A DNA stretch of 64,000 nt from Polynucleobacter necessarius (GTDB lineage: Bacteria; Pseudomonadota; Gammaproteobacteria; Burkholderiales; Burkholderiaceae): NCBI RefSeq assembly GCF_900095215.1, contig NZ_LT606949.1, forward strand, positions 1,530,940 to 1,594,939. Reading direction: 5' to 3'. The notes below the pieces were generated by a model. The model searched no databases and was not told the DNA's origin. It saw only the letters and a list, made by a program, of their open reading frames with translations. Positions 39,330-50,898 of the stretch are shown here, piece by piece. Position numbers and translations under genes: made by a program. Position 1 is the stretch's first letter. Each line of letters begins with the position of its first letter.

Positions 39330-42300
39330 TTACTGCCGCTTAAATTTCTTCTCGTGGTGATCGGCACCAATAAACAAGTACATTGCCAGCACAACAAAAA
39401 GTGTAAATAGCGTACCAATCGATAATCCCGTAAAGATCACGATATCAATCGATTTTCTACCCGCAGCACCCGCTCCAGATGCAATCACCAAAGGCAGAAC
39501 TCCCAACACCATGGCGGCGGTAGTCATCAAAATGGGGCGCAAGCGAACGCTACTAGCCTCCACAATGGCGTCAAGTTTGCTGCGCCCTGCCTCTTGCAAT
39601 TCATTCGCAAATTCCAAAATCAAAATACCGTGCTTACTAATCAACCACATCAAGGTCACTAGACCTACTTGGGTATAGACGTTCAAAGTAGTAAGCCCTA
39701 AATTAATAAAGATCAGAGCCCAAAATCAAGCAAGTGGCACAGAAACCAGAATCATAATCGGATCACGGAAACTTTCGAACTGCGCAGCAAGCACTAAGAA
39801 CACAATCAAGATCGCGAAGAACATGGTGACTAAGAAGCCTCCTGACTCAGCCATAAATTAGCGTGATGGGCCTGCATAGTCCATGGTGTAACGATTAGGC
39901 GCAACCTCTTGCAAGGTTTGACGCATGTACTCCAATAAATCAGCTTGTGCAAGAAATGGGGTGCTTACACCTGAAATCGTCGCAGAGTTCAATGGCTGAA
40001 AGTGGTTAATCGATTGCGGCACCACTCTTTGTGTAATCGTTGCAATAGTGCGAGCCTGAACCATGGCGCCACTCGGTGTACGAATGTAGTAATCTAAAAT
40101 TTGATCAGGGTTTAGACGATCGACTTGTTTCACTTCTGGAATTACGCGATAAGAGCGTCCAGCAACGGAGAAATAATTCACATAGCCACCACCCAAGGCG
40201 GCAGACAATGCGGCGCCAACTTGTTGCTTGGTCATGCCTAATGCATCTACTTTTTCTCGATCAATTTCCAATACGTCTTGTGGCTTATCAATCTTTAAGT
40301 CGGAGTCCACAAAAAAGAAGTTGCCACTACGGGGCGCTTTATCCAATACCGCCTGCGAAACTTCATTTAACTGCGCATACGATTCAGTGGTATTGATAAC
40401 CACCTGCACAGACAAGCCTTGAGCACCAGGCAATGCCGGGAATTGGAAGGCGGCAACGCGCGCACCTGCAATCGTGTTCCGCTTCTGCTGCATATCCTCT
40501 TGAAACTTAGTGGCGTTACGACTGCGCTCACGCCAATCTTTTAATAAGATGCCCCCAAAGCTGGAGGTTGGACTCGTAATCTGAAATGCTTGTTCGTATT
40601 CTGGCTCTGCGGCAGCAATTGCGTAAATTTGGTCCGCATAGGTCTGCATTTGCGTAACCGTGCTATTGGGGGCTGACGCCTGCATCAAAACAATACCCTG
40701 GTCTTCTGTTGGCGCTCATTCAGAACGCGCAGTTGCATAAAGATAAGCAACCCCGCCCAATAAGATCGCGCCCATCACAATAATGCCAAGTGCTCAATAA
40801 ATCACGCAAAGTGCTTTGATAGCCGTGATGCACCTTATCAAAGATACGATCAATTTTTTGCACAAACGATGAAGCTTCTTGCTCTTCTGTGAAGATGCGA
40901 GAACACATCATGGATGAAAGCGTCAATGCAATCAATCCAGAAACAGCAACCGCACTCGCTAGAGTGAAGGCGCATTCAGTAAAAAGCGCTCCTGTTAAGC
41001 CACCCTGGAAGCCAATATGGATATATACCGCAATCAACACTACCGTCATCGCCAAAATCGGACCGCCCAACTCACGAGCGGCAATTAAAGAAGCCTCCAA
41101 AGGAGACTTTCCTTCTTTCATGTGACGGTCAACGTTTTCAACTACGATGATCGCGTCATCCGCCACCAAGCCAATCGCCAAGACTAAAGCTAAGAGAGTA
41201 AGCAAGTTAATGGAATATCCCAGAACCTGCATTAGAAAGAAAGTGCCGATGAGCGACAAAGGCATCGCAATCACTGGAACAGCAACAGCACGAGCACTAC
41301 CCAAGAATAGATCAATAACAATCGTCACAATTACCAAGGCTTCCAGCAAAGTAGAAATCACCTCATCAAGTGAGCTAGTAATAAATTGGGTTGAGTCGTA
41401 GACAATCTTGCCGGTCATACCAATAGGCAATTGCCTCTGAATTTCGGGGACGACATCTCTCACTCGTTGCGCCACATCTAACAGATTGGCCTGTGGTGTG
41501 ACCTTAATCGCGCTAAATACTGAGCGCTTGCCACTAAAAGCAACCTTGGTGTTGTAGTCCTCAGATCCCAAAGTGACACTAGCCACTTGATCTAAATAGA
41601 CAATATTGACGCCATTTTTTTAATTACCAACTTACGGAACTCATCCAAAGTATGTAAGTCGGTACCAGCGACCAAGTCGACCGAAACCATGTCACCCTTG
41701 GTGCTGCCAACCGCTGAAAGATAGTTATTTGCAGACATTGCGCTGTAAACATCGTCAGCACCAACACCCAAACCCGCCATCTTTTCACGATCCAGCCAAG
41801 CCCGCACAGCAAATTTGCGACCACCCGTAATTTCAGCGTTTTGCACGCCCTCAACTGAATCGAGTTTTGGCTTTACAACGCGCAGCAAATAATCGGTAAT
41901 AGCGTTATTCGGAATTTCATCACTATAGAAGCCCATATACATCGCAGCCGTAGACTGACCAACTTGTACAGTCAAAATAGGTTGCTGAGCCTAAGGCGGT
42001 AATTGATTCTTTACAGCGCTAATTTGCGTTTGTATTTGCGTTAAGGCTGCATTAGAGTCGTAGTTCAACTTTAGTGTCGCAACAATCGTGGACACTCCAC
42101 GCACACTGGTTGAGGAGAGATAGTCAATGCCTTGCGCTTGAGCTACAGATGCTTCCAGTGGCTGAGTAATAAAGCCTGCGATGGTTTCTGGATCGGCGCC
42201 ATAGTAAGCCGTTGTAATCGTCACAATCGCATTCTGCGTTTGTGGATACTGATTTTACTGGCAAAGAACCTATTGCTTTTAAACCAAAGATTAATACCAG

Positions 42301-42357
42301 GGCGCTTACCACCATGGAAAGCACGGGCCTACGGATGAATATGTCAGTCCAATTCAT
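39330..42357 (-). pseudogene. RND efflux permease (AcrB/MexB family), heavily broken
   Basis: Inner-membrane proton-driven drug pump of about 1010 residues. Start MNWTDIFIRRPVLSMVVSAL; transmembrane helix-4 motif LVLAIGLVADDAIIVVENV is present, as is the C-terminal ISKHGILILEFANE. Lesions seen: extra base in the T-run 42253-42256; TAG 41991-41993; missing base in T-run 41615-41621; frameshift near 40797; TGA 40716-40718; TAA 39858-39860; TGA 39726-39728. Third gene of an OMF-MFP-RND operon. Confidence 0.93.
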
Positions 42358-42364
42358 CTGCTAT

Positions 42365-43698
42365 TTATTCCTGCGGCTTTGGATCAGGTGAATTTGCTGG
42401 CTGCACCTTGTTATTGATAATCAGCTGGGTGCCATTCTTCAACTTCAGCTGGCCACTGGTAACCACTGTTGCGCCTTCATCCACACCATTTGAGAATGGC
42501 GACCTGATCACCACGCGTCAAGCCAGTCGTGATAAATACCTGTTGAGCTTCAATCGCAGTCTTGCCTTGCTTATCCTTTTTACCCGTGGGTTTAGCGATG
42601 AAGACTGTAGAAGCATATGGGTTATAGGTAACGGCAGTTTGAGGCAGAGTGAGGTATTTCACTTGATCACCAAGCTTGATGTTGACGTTAGCAAACATCC
42701 CCGGCAGGATTTTCTTATCGGGATTTGCAAGCTGCGCCTCAACCTGGATATTGCGAGTGTTCGTCTCTACTTTTGGACTGACAGCAGTGAGCTTCCCTGT
42801 AAAGCTAGCATCCTTAAATGCATCGGTTGTTACTTTCACCTCTTGCCCAACCTGAATTTGCTGGCGTTAGTTTGTGGCAAGTTGAAATCCACAAAAATAG
42901 AGTCTAAGGTTTGCAAGGTCAACAACTTATCACCGGGGTTCACGTACTGACCTGGGTTGATCGCAACAATGCCGACGCGCCCACTAAATGGCGCTTTCAA
43001 ATTTTTCTTCGCCACTAAAGCAGTTGGCTGTTCAACTTGGGCCTGTTTGGACTTAGAGTCTGCCGCGCTAGTATCAAATACGTTTTTACTCATTGCCTGA
43101 ATAGCAAGCTGCTGTCTATCGCGCTCATTAATGACTTTAGCTAAATCAGCCATTCCTCTTTTAGTGAATTCAGCTGAGCAACATCCGAGGCATCATTTAA
43201 TTTCATCAGCAGCTCGTCTTCTTTAACATCTTGCCATGACTGCACGGGCACTGACTGCACTAGGCCGCCTAGCTCAGTGCTGAGCTCAACACCTCTAAAC
43301 GCGCGCACATTACCCACACTAGTCAACTTTGGTTGCCATTCAGAAGGAGCAATCACCATTGTGGATACAGTTACTGGAGGCAAACCCATACCCGCCATGA
43401 AATGCTTAATCATGAGTGTCTTTAGTTGATTGAAAGCGAAGATCAAACCTAGTAATAAAAATACGCCACAGAGCCTAATGGTCATACGGCGCTGCAGTGG
43501 CTCCATGGCCATTAACTTTTCATGAGCTTTAGTACCACGCCATTTTTGACCCATGCGCGCCCAAAATGCTTTTGCTTTTTCCCAGAGAGCAATTGCTCTC
43601 TCGCGTAATTTCCACTCAATCGCTTTACGTTGCATCCATGCCCATACGGCAAGGACCAAGGCAACAAGCTTGTTCTTAATTTTTTCCAGAAGTTTCAT
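42365..43698 (-). pseudogene. RND periplasmic adaptor (membrane fusion protein), frameshifted
   Basis: Adaptor linking the RND pump to the outer-membrane channel. Recognisable parts: membrane anchor RLCGVFLLLGLIFAF, lipoyl-like half PKLTSVGNVRAFRGVELSTE, LKAPFSGRVGIVAINPGQYV, and barrel region NTRNIQVEAQLANPDKKILP. Frameshifts lie near 43150, 42866 and 42490. The N-terminus carries an unusual 75-residue Lys/Trp-rich amphipathic extension before the anchor. It overlaps the end of the OMF gene and lies 7 bases before the RND gene. Confidence 0.9.
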
Positions 43699-45193
43699 TT
43701 TGATCTTTGTTCGCTATGTCTTTTGATTTCAAAGCGGGGACTTCACGATTCCACCAGCCGCCACCGAGTACCGCAAATAATGCTGCCGTGTCTGAGAAAC
43801 GAGTAGCTTGCGCTGAAACCGATTTCACTTTAGCTTGTTGATACTGATTTTGGTAATAGAGCGCCGCCAAATAACTAGCCGTGCCTAATTTATATTGCTG
43901 CTGGACCAGGTCTAAAGTTTCATATGCGTCACGCTCCGCATCGGATGCTGCCTTGCGCTTGCGCACCAGTCTCTAATGCGCGTAATGCATTAGCTACCTC
44001 TTGAAATGCATTTAAGACTGTAGCTTGATATTGAAAAGCGGCTTGCTCGTAGTTTGCAATGGCGTCACGACGTTGCGCCAATAAAGCACCACCCTGAAAC
44101 AGGGGTTGCAAAATGCCGCCCCCAAGAGTCCATAGGGCTGAGTTTGGCCCAAACAAACCATTTGAAGTTAGCGCAGCGGCCCCGATGGAGCCTGTGATAT
44201 TAAATTGTGGCAATAAGTTGGCTGTTGCAACACCCACAAAGGCATTCTGAGCCTTTAACTGAGCCTCTGCTGCGCGTACATCCGGACGTTGGCGCACTAA
44301 GCTTGAGGGGACCGATAAGAGAAGCTTTTCCGGAAAATGCAAATTAGCCAACTCAAACTTCGCAATATTTGCATTACTCGGAATCTCACCCACCAATACA
44401 GCTAATTGATTGCGAGCAAATGCCAGATTGCTTTCGTAATTAAATCAGTCTACTTGGGATCTGGCAACTACTGTGCGCTGTGATGTGACATCCACTTTGG
44501 AGACTGTGCCAATTGCCAATTGCTTCTCTGTGACTTCGGCAAGATTGGTTTGGGCTTTTAGAATTTCTTCTGTGGCTTGCATCTGCGCACGAAGTGCCGC
44601 CTCTCTCACTGCGCTGGTCACCACATTCGCAGTAAGAGAAAGATAAGCGCCCTCTAGCTGAAACTGCGCAACCTCTGCTTGCGCGCGCACCTTCTACCGC
44701 CCTACGTGCGCCACCAAAGACATCAAGCTTATATGTCACATTCACTGTAGCGTTGTAAAGGTTGTAAGTGTCCGTGCCGTACTTCATTCCGTAAACTGCT
44801 GATGGCTGTCTCTGCCTCAATGCATTAGCGCCAACACCAATCGCTGGAAAATATTAACCGCCAATTTGCACATTGACATTTTCTTGAGCGGCACGCAATG
44901 CGGCATCAGCTGCGCCTAACTTCGGATTTTGCTCAAGCGCTTTCTTAATCAACGCATCGAGCTCGGGAGAGTTATAGAGCTCCCACCATTGCGCCTCAAT
45001 ATCAGCACCCTCGACAAACTCTTGATCGCTACCACCTGGTACACCAGGTGCGGGAGTCAGTTTTTTTAGATAAAGGTGTTTCGGTATATGAAGAAGTCTT
45101 CGGCGCCTCAGGTTGTTTAAAGTCTGGGCCAACAGCGCACGCAGAAAGCGAAAGTAATTTCAAACGTAAGAATCGGGGTATCGACAAAAACAT
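43676..45193 (-). pseudogene. Outer-membrane efflux lipoprotein (NodT/OprM family), decayed
   Basis: Outer-membrane channel of the RND pump. Start at 45193 gives a lipoprotein signal LLSLSACAVGPDF. OEP repeats follow (WWELYNSPELDALIKKALEQ; LAIGTVSKVDVTSQRTVVA; VRQRPDVRAAEAQLKAQNA; FQEVANALRALE). Lesions: an extra base in the T7 run 45061-45067, TAA 44854-44856, frameshift near 44690, TGA 44445-44447, frameshift near 43960. First gene of the efflux operon. Confidence 0.92.
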
Positions 45194-45324
45194 GAGTTAC
45201 AACAAATATCCTCTTTTACAAGAGTTATTTGAACACAAAAATGCCATCAGGGCTTCGTAACGCACTGATTTATCTACTGAATTTTGTGCACAACTTTTGG
45301 TGAATGTCAAATAAGTCAAAAAAT

Positions 45325-47157
45325 TTATTCAACCGTTACACTCTTTGCCAAATTTCTGGGTTTATCAACATCCGTTCCACGTGCACAGGCTGTGTGATAT
45401 GCCAGCAACTGCAGAGGAACTACATGCAAAATAGGTGAGAGATTGCCATAGTGCTCAGGCAGCTTAATGACATTAATACCCTCGGTGCTTGCGATATTGC
45501 TATCTTGATCAGCAAATACATAAAGCTTGCCGCCGCGCGCTTTTACTTCTTGCATATTGGATTTCAACTTTTCCAATAGAACATCATTTGGCGCAACGGT
45601 AACCACAGGCACCTTGTCCGTAACTAGAGCTAATGGACCGTGCTTTAACTCACCCGCTGGATAGGCTTCAGCATGAATATAAGAAATTTCCTTGAGCTTA
45701 AGTGCGCCCTCAAGCGCAATCGGATAGTGCATTCCGCGACCCAAGAAAAGCGCGTTCTCACATTTAGCAAATGCATCGCTCCACGCAATAATTTGTGGCT
45801 CAAGGGCTAAAACCGCATGCAAGGCCTTTGGTAAGTGACGCAGCTCACGCAGAAATTGTTTTTCTTTTTCAGCAACAATTCTGTCGCCGCGCTTTGCCAA
45901 TGAAACCGCCAGCAGATAAAGTGCCAGGAGTTGCGTAGTGAAGGCTTTCGTTGAAGCAACGCCAATCTCAGCGCCCGCCTTCGTTAAGCAATGCCAATCG
46001 GTTTCACGAACCATGGCACTGCTTGCTACGTTACAGATTGCTAAGGTGTACCGATGACCAAGCGTCTTGGCATGGCGCAGGGCGGCCAAGGTATCAGCCG
46101 TTTCACCAGACTGAGAGACCACCACAATTAAAGTTTTTGGATTGGGTACTGTGGTTCGATAGCGATATTCACTCGCAATTTCGACTTGCGTTGGAATGCC
46201 TGCGATATCCTCTAACCAATATTTAGCTACGCATGCAGAGTAATAACTAGTGCCACAAGCCAAGATCAAAATTTGATCAAATGCTTTCCAGTCTTCGGGA
46301 TTTGCATTAAATAGCCCCGGACCAAACTCGGCAATATTGGCAAGCGTGTCACCGATAGCGCTAGGCTGCTCAAAAATTTCTTTTTGCATGTAATGCTGAT
46401 ATGGGCCTAGATCCACTGAGTCAGTTTGCGCAGGCATCGGCTTTAGCTCTCGTTGAGCAAGTTGGCCAGCTTGGTCAATCACCTCAACCCTGTCGGCCTT
46501 AAGGACTGCAATATCACCCTCATCCAAGTACAACATCGAATGAGCGCGACCCGCCAACGCCAAGGCGTCAGAAGCCAAAAAGTGCTCACGATCACCAATC
46601 GCCACCACTAAAGGCGACCCAACGCGTGCGCCCACTAGAGTGCTTGGATTATCTTGAGCAATAACGCCAATCGCATATGCCCCATGTAATTTTGAAAGCA
46701 CTGCTTTCACTGACTGTGCAATATCTTTTTGCCCACTCGCTACATATTGCTGATGAACTAAATGCGCAATTACTTCAGTATCGGTTTCAGAGGTAAATTC
46801 ATAGCCAGCGACCTTTAAGTCAGCACGAAGTGCTTCGTAGTTCTCAAGAATGCCGTTATGAACAACTGCGATTAAGCCATTAGAAACATGTGGATGCGCA
46901 TTTTGAGTATCTGGCTTGCCGTGCGTCGCCCAGCGCGTATGCGCAATACCAAGTGTGCCAATGAAGTCTTTGCCCTGCTCGGCCAACTCGGAAACGCGCG
47001 CTGTAGTGCGAGCCCGCGCAATCGGATGCTTAGCATCATTGCCGTTGATAACCGCGAATCCACAAGAGTCATAACCGCGATACTCAAGACGGCGCAAACC
47101 TTCGACCAAAACATCAACAATATTCTTATGAGAAGCCGCACCAACAATACCGCACAT
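45325..47157 (-). CDS. glmS: Glutamine--fructose-6-phosphate aminotransferase
   Basis: Makes glucosamine 6-phosphate for peptidoglycan and LPS. 610 residues: N-terminal glutaminase with nucleophile Cys2 ([10 protein letters not shown]), then two SIS isomerase domains ([31 protein letters not shown]), and the C-terminal [12 protein letters not shown] end. Intact. Overlaps glmU by one base (TAATG), so the two are coupled; no glmS ribozyme is present. Confidence 0.97.
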   Translation of the reverse strand: MCGIVGAASHKNIVDVLVEGLRRLEYRGYDSCGFAVINGNDAKHPIARARTTARVSELAEQGKDFIGTLGIAHTRWATHGKPDTQNAHPHVSNGLIAVVHNGILENYEALRADLKVAGYEFTSETDTEVIAHLVHQQYVASGQKDIAQSVKAVLSKLHGAYAIGVIAQDNPSTLVGARVGSPLVVAIGDREHFLASDALALAGRAHSMLYLDEGDIAVLKADRVEVIDQAGQLAQRELKPMPAQTDSVDLGPYQHYMQKEIFEQPSAIGDTLANIAEFGPGLFNANPEDWKAFDQILILACGTSYYSACVAKYWLEDIAGIPTQVEIASEYRYRTTVPNPKTLIVVVSQSGETADTLAALRHAKTLGHRYTLAICNVASSAMVRETDWHCLTKAGAEIGVASTKAFTTQLLALYLLAVSLAKRGDRIVAEKEKQFLRELRHLPKALHAVLALEPQIIAWSDAFAKCENALFLGRGMHYPIALEGALKLKEISYIHAEAYPAGELKHGPLALVTDKVPVVTVAPNDVLLEKLKSNMQEVKARGGKLYVFADQDSNIASTEGINVIKLPEHYGNLSPILHVVPLQLLAYHTACARGTDVDKPRNLAKSVTVE

Positions 47158-48701
47158 TATTTTTTACCCTTAACAGTCTTCTTGACAGTTTTCTTAACCG
47201 CTTTTTTGACAGCCACTTTCTTGATGACTATTTTTTTAGAGCTTGCTTTTTTAGCTACCGGTTTTTTTGCGGATGACTTTTTAATAGCGCTTTTCTTTTC
47301 CTGCTTAACAGGACGTTGCCACTGAAATGAAATTTGCTTTGCCCTAGATACTGTCAGTTGATTTGCCGGCGCATCCTTGGTGAGGGTGGTGCCTGCACCC
47401 AATGTAGCTCCACGACCGACGCGCACGGGCGCAACTAACTGGGTATCCGAACCAATGAACACGTCGTCTTCAATAATGGTCTGATGCTTATTCACACCAT
47501 CGTAATTGCAAGTAATTGTGCCAGCACCAATATTAACTCTTGAGCCAACAATCGAATCTCCAACATAAGCCAAATGATTGGCCTTACTGTTAGCGGCAAT
47601 CCTGCTGTTCTTCACTTCCACAAAATTACCAATGTGCACATCATTTGATAAGTCTGCGCCGGGGCGTAAACGTGCGTAAGGACCAATCACGGACTGGTTG
47701 CCCACCTTTGCTCCATCGACATGACTGTAAGCATGAATGCTCACATCCTTGCCAATCACGCTATTGCGAATCACACAGTAAGGGCCGATCTTTGTGCCAT
47801 CGGCCAAAGTGACACAGCCCTCAAATACGCAACCCACATCAATTGATACATCCGTGCCGCACTCTAAGATTCCGCGCACATCGATGCGGGCTGGATCCGT
47901 AAGAGAGACTCCCGCATCCATTAATTGATTCGCGATATTCAGTTGATGCACACGCTCGAGCGCAGCTAGTTGATCGCGACTATTAACACCAACGGTTTCA
48001 AACTCATCGTCGGCCTGCGTGGTACGAATGGGTACACCATCTTTAACCGCCATGGCAATCACATCCGTTAAGTAATACTCACCCTGCGCATTGCTTGCAC
48101 GCAAAGACTTGAGCCACTTCTTTAATGAGTTTGTTGGCAATACCATGATGCCGGTATTGATTTCTTGAATTGCTTTTTGCGCTGGAGTTGCATCCTTCTC
48201 CTCAACAATCTCTTTTACGGCACCCTCGGCATCGCGCACGATACGGCCATAGCCAGTAGGGTTGCTTAGGTTTTGCGTCAGCAGTGCGAGCGCACCATCT
48301 TGCCCGAGAACACCGTCTGCCAATTTTGCCAATTTTGCAAGCGTCTTTTGGGTAGTGAGCGGCACATCGCCATACAAAACCAGAGTAGACTTTTGAACAT
48401 CTAACTTAGGCAATGCTTGCAATAGCGCGTGACCAGTCCCTTTTTGCTCAGCTTGGAGCGCAGTCACCACTTCGCTAAAGCCAGGATTTTCTTTGCTGGT
48501 ATTCAGTAAAAATGTTTTCACATCAGCCGCGCCATGTCCAACTACAACAACAGGACCCGTTTTTGACTTCTTGTCTTGAAGCGATAGAGCAGTCTTAAGA
48601 ACGTGCTGAAGTAAAGGTTTTCCTGCCAAAGTTTGCAGGACCTTGGGTAGCACGGATTTCATCCGATTTCCTTGCCCAGCAGCCAATATGACGATATTCA
48701 T
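47157..48701 (-). CDS. glmU: Bifunctional UDP-GlcNAc pyrophosphorylase / GlcN-1-P acetyltransferase with Lys-rich tail
   Basis: Last two steps to UDP-GlcNAc. Residues 1 to about 240 form the uridylyltransferase ([24 protein letters not shown]); about 255-460 form the left-handed beta helix with hexapeptide repeats and catalytic region [20 protein letters not shown]. The usual GlmU end (FQWQRPVK) is followed by 48 extra residues, 21 of them Lys, mostly as xxxKK pentads (47160-47303). Such tails resemble histone H1-like or DNA-binding tails. Overlaps ttcA by four bases. Confidence 0.95.
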   Translation of the reverse strand: MNIVILAAGQGNRMKSVLPKVLQTLAGKPLLQHVLKTALSLQDKKSKTGPVVVVGHGAADVKTFLLNTSKENPGFSEVVTALQAEQKGTGHALLQALPKLDVQKSTLVLYGDVPLTTQKTLAKLAKLADGVLGQDGALALLTQNLSNPTGYGRIVRDAEGAVKEIVEEKDATPAQKAIQEINTGIMVLPTNSLKKWLKSLRASNAQGEYYLTDVIAMAVKDGVPIRTTQADDEFETVGVNSRDQLAALERVHQLNIANQLMDAGVSLTDPARIDVRGILECGTDVSIDVGCVFEGCVTLADGTKIGPYCVIRNSVIGKDVSIHAYSHVDGAKVGNQSVIGPYARLRPGADLSNDVHIGNFVEVKNSRIAANSKANHLAYVGDSIVGSRVNIGAGTITCNYDGVNKHQTIIEDDVFIGSDTQLVAPVRVGRGATLGAGTTLTKDAPANQLTVSRAKQISFQWQRPVKQEKKSAIKKSSAKKPVAKKASSKKIVIKKVAVKKAVKKTVKKTVKGKK

Positions 48702-49606
48702 AAAGGGGGATTATAAATCGCCTGAATCATGGTTCCGCAGGCTAATTCGTCTAATTCAGCCTCATCTATCGCCTTGTCGCCAGAGGATCTGGCAGCAATA
48801 CCGGATAGCTCGGTAGAAATCTCTAGGTTTTTGAAATCAAAGGCCTCGCGATCCATTAAATGAGATGGGACGATATGGTGCATCGAGCGAAATAAGTTCT
48901 CCACCCGACCTGGATGCTTCTTTTCCCACTCGCGTAGCATTTCTTTCATAACCTGGCGCTGGAGATTAGGCTGACTTCCACATAAATCACATGGAATGAT
49001 GGGGAAGTTCATACCCCCCGCATAACGTTCCAATAACTTTTCCGGGACATACGCCAAAGGCCGAATCACGATATGTTTGCCATCATCCGATCGTAATTTT
49101 GGCGGCATACCCTTGAGTTTGCCCGCATAGAACATATTGAGCATCAAGGTTTCTAAAATGTCATCACGATGATGGCCTAAGGCAATTTTAGTTGCGCCCA
49201 ACTCATCCGCAACGCGATACAAAATGCCACGACGCAATCGCGAACATAAGCCACAAGTAGTTTTGCCTTCAGGAATAACGCGCTTAACAATGCTGTAGGT
49301 ATCTTGCTCTTCGATGTGATACTGAATGCCCAAGCCCTTTAGGTAATTGGGCAATATTTCCGCGGGGAAATTAGGCTGCTTCTGATCTAAGTTGACTGCC
49401 ACTATTTCAAAACTGATGGGCGCGCGTTCACGCAGCTTCATCAAAATATCGAGTATGGCGTAACTATCTTTACCACCTGATACGCACACCATAACTTTAT
49501 CACCATCTTCAATCATGCCAAAGTCACCAATAGCTTGACCTACCAAGCGACAAAGCTTTTTCTCTAACTTGTTTTCTTCGAAGACAACTTTACGAATATC
49601 GCCCAT
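48698..49606 (-). CDS. ttcA: tRNA 2-thiocytidine biosynthesis protein TtcA
   Basis: Thiolates C32 of some tRNAs using an iron-sulfur cluster. 302 residues: PP-loop [13 protein letters not shown] (near 45), Cys motifs [12 protein letters not shown] (near 115) and PCDLCGSQ (near 206). Intact. Short spacing to folB. Confidence 0.95.
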   Translation of the reverse strand: MGDIRKVVFEENKLEKKLCRLVGQAIGDFGMIEDGDKVMVCVSGGKDSYAILDILMKLRERAPISFEIVAVNLDQKQPNFPAEILPNYLKGLGIQYHIEEQDTYSIVKRVIPEGKTTCGLCSRLRRGILYRVADELGATKIALGHHRDDILETLMLNMFYAGKLKGMPPKLRSDDGKHIVIRPLAYVPEKLLERYAGGMNFPIIPCDLCGSQPNLQRQVMKEMLREWEKKHPGRVENLFRSMHHIVPSHLMDREAFDFKNLEISTELSGIAARSSGDKAIDEAELDELACGTMIQAIYNPPL

Positions 49607-49632
49607 ATGAATTCAATTCTTTTCTAAATCTT

Positions 49633-50028
49633 TTAAGAAGCCTTGATACGAAATGCTTCCACACCCACTGAATGACAGTCGGGATACACATCCGGCTTTG
49701 CCGTGCTCACACGTGCTGCCAATACTTTGGGGTGCAGCAACATCGCAGTCACGATGTCGTCGCAGAAGGTTTCCTGCAGGTGAATATGGCCCTGAGAGGC
49801 TCTGGACTTAATGGTTTCGCGCATAAAGTCGTAATCCACGACTTCATCCAATTGGTCTTGGGTTGGCGTATTCATAGCCAAGGGAATATATAAATCCACA
49901 TTTAGAATAACGCGCTGCTCCGCTTTTTTCTCAAAGTCATGAACGCCAATGTTGATATAAATTTCATAGTTACGCAGAAATAAACGACGACAGTCAACAA
50001 GGGCGGGATGAGAAAGAATAGCGTGCAT
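49633..50028 (-). CDS. folB: Dihydroneopterin aldolase
   Basis: 131-residue folate-pathway enzyme: NYEIYINIGVHDFEKKAEQ start, VDYDFMRETIKS and HLQETFCDDIV with the catalytic Glu, and a KPDVYPDCHSVGVEAFR end. Followed in direction by ttcA and preceded by a FolM-like reductase, suggesting a pterin gene pair. Confidence 0.93.
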   Translation of the reverse strand: MHAILSHPALVDCRRLFLRNYEIYINIGVHDFEKKAEQRVILNVDLYIPLAMNTPTQDQLDEVVDYDFMRETIKSRASQGHIHLQETFCDDIVTAMLLHPKVLAARVSTAKPDVYPDCHSVGVEAFRIKAS

Positions 50029-50051
50029 GAATATTTACTTTTTTAAATGAC

Positions 50052-50873
50052 TTAATTCGTTTTGAACATCACATCTCGTGATGAAGGCAATAAATGTTGT
50101 CCGCCGTCAACAGACAAAGTTGTTCCAGTAATAGCATTTGACTCAGCTAAAAATACCGCTGCTTTTGCAATGTCTGCGGGTGTTGAAGATTTTCCTAATG
50201 GCGTCATTTGATGCGCTTTAGAAAAACCATCATTTGTTTGGTCGCCTGATGGCAATGAGATTCCCGGAGCCAACCCAACCACACGCAGATGTGGCGCAAA
50301 ATCCATGGCCAACAACTCAACCGAAGAAAGTAGTGCCGCCTTAGATAAGGTGTAGGACAAATAATCTGGATTGAGATTAATCAACTTTTGATCTAGCAGT
50401 TGAATGACTGCTGGAATTACCATCGACACTTCGCCTGATTGGATTGGCTTATTTTTTTGAAACTCAAACATTAATTGAGATAGCAAGATTGGAGTCATCA
50501 AATTAACTTGCATATGATCTTGCAAACTTTTTCCACTCAATGGGGTATTTGAATTGGCGCGATCGTACTCAAAGATAGCAGCGCTGTTTACGAGGCAACC
50601 CAAATGAGGAAAGGTATTGCTAACAGCACTAAAAAGGCTCTTGGTTGAGGTTTCGTCTGCTAAATCAGCCTGAAAAGCATCCGCCTTAACCCCCAAAGAC
50701 CTAATTTCCTCAACAGTTTGAGCCGCTTCTGGACCCGATAGCCCATAATGAACAGCAACATCCCAACCCTGGCGGGCAAACTGCAGAGCAATTTCTCGAC
50801 CCAGACGCTTTGCAGCGCCAGTCACTAAAACTGCTGTTGGTTGCGGGGATGGGGCTGTTGAACTAGGGTGCAC
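50052..50873 (-). CDS. SDR oxidoreductase, probable FolM-like pteridine reductase
   Basis: 273 residues of the short-chain dehydrogenase fold. Cofactor loop VTGAAKRLGREIA has the TGxxxRxG form typical of pteridine reductases (FolM, PTR1) that use NADPH. NSAAIFEYD, catalytic YTLSKAALL and SVDGGQHLL end are present. Its place beside folB supports a role as dihydromonapterin or dihydrofolate reductase; this is an inference. Confidence 0.85.
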   Translation of the reverse strand: MHPSSTAPSPQPTAVLVTGAAKRLGREIALQFARQGWDVAVHYGLSGPEAAQTVEEIRSLGVKADAFQADLADETSTKSLFSAVSNTFPHLGCLVNSAAIFEYDRANSNTPLSGKSLQDHMQVNLMTPILLSQLMFEFQKNKPIQSGEVSMVIPAVIQLLDQKLINLNPDYLSYTLSKAALLSSVELLAMDFAPHLRVVGLAPGISLPSGDQTNDGFSKAHQMTPLGKSSTPADIAKAAVFLAESNAITGTTLSVDGGQHLLPSSRDVMFKTN

Positions 50874-50898
50874 TTAAATTCTCTTAGACTATCGAGAT

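Noticed and set aside
46888..47325. Open frame opposite glmU and glmS rich in Leu/Phe/Thr
   Set aside because: It is the reverse complement of the GlmU lysine tail; no ribosome site or homology.
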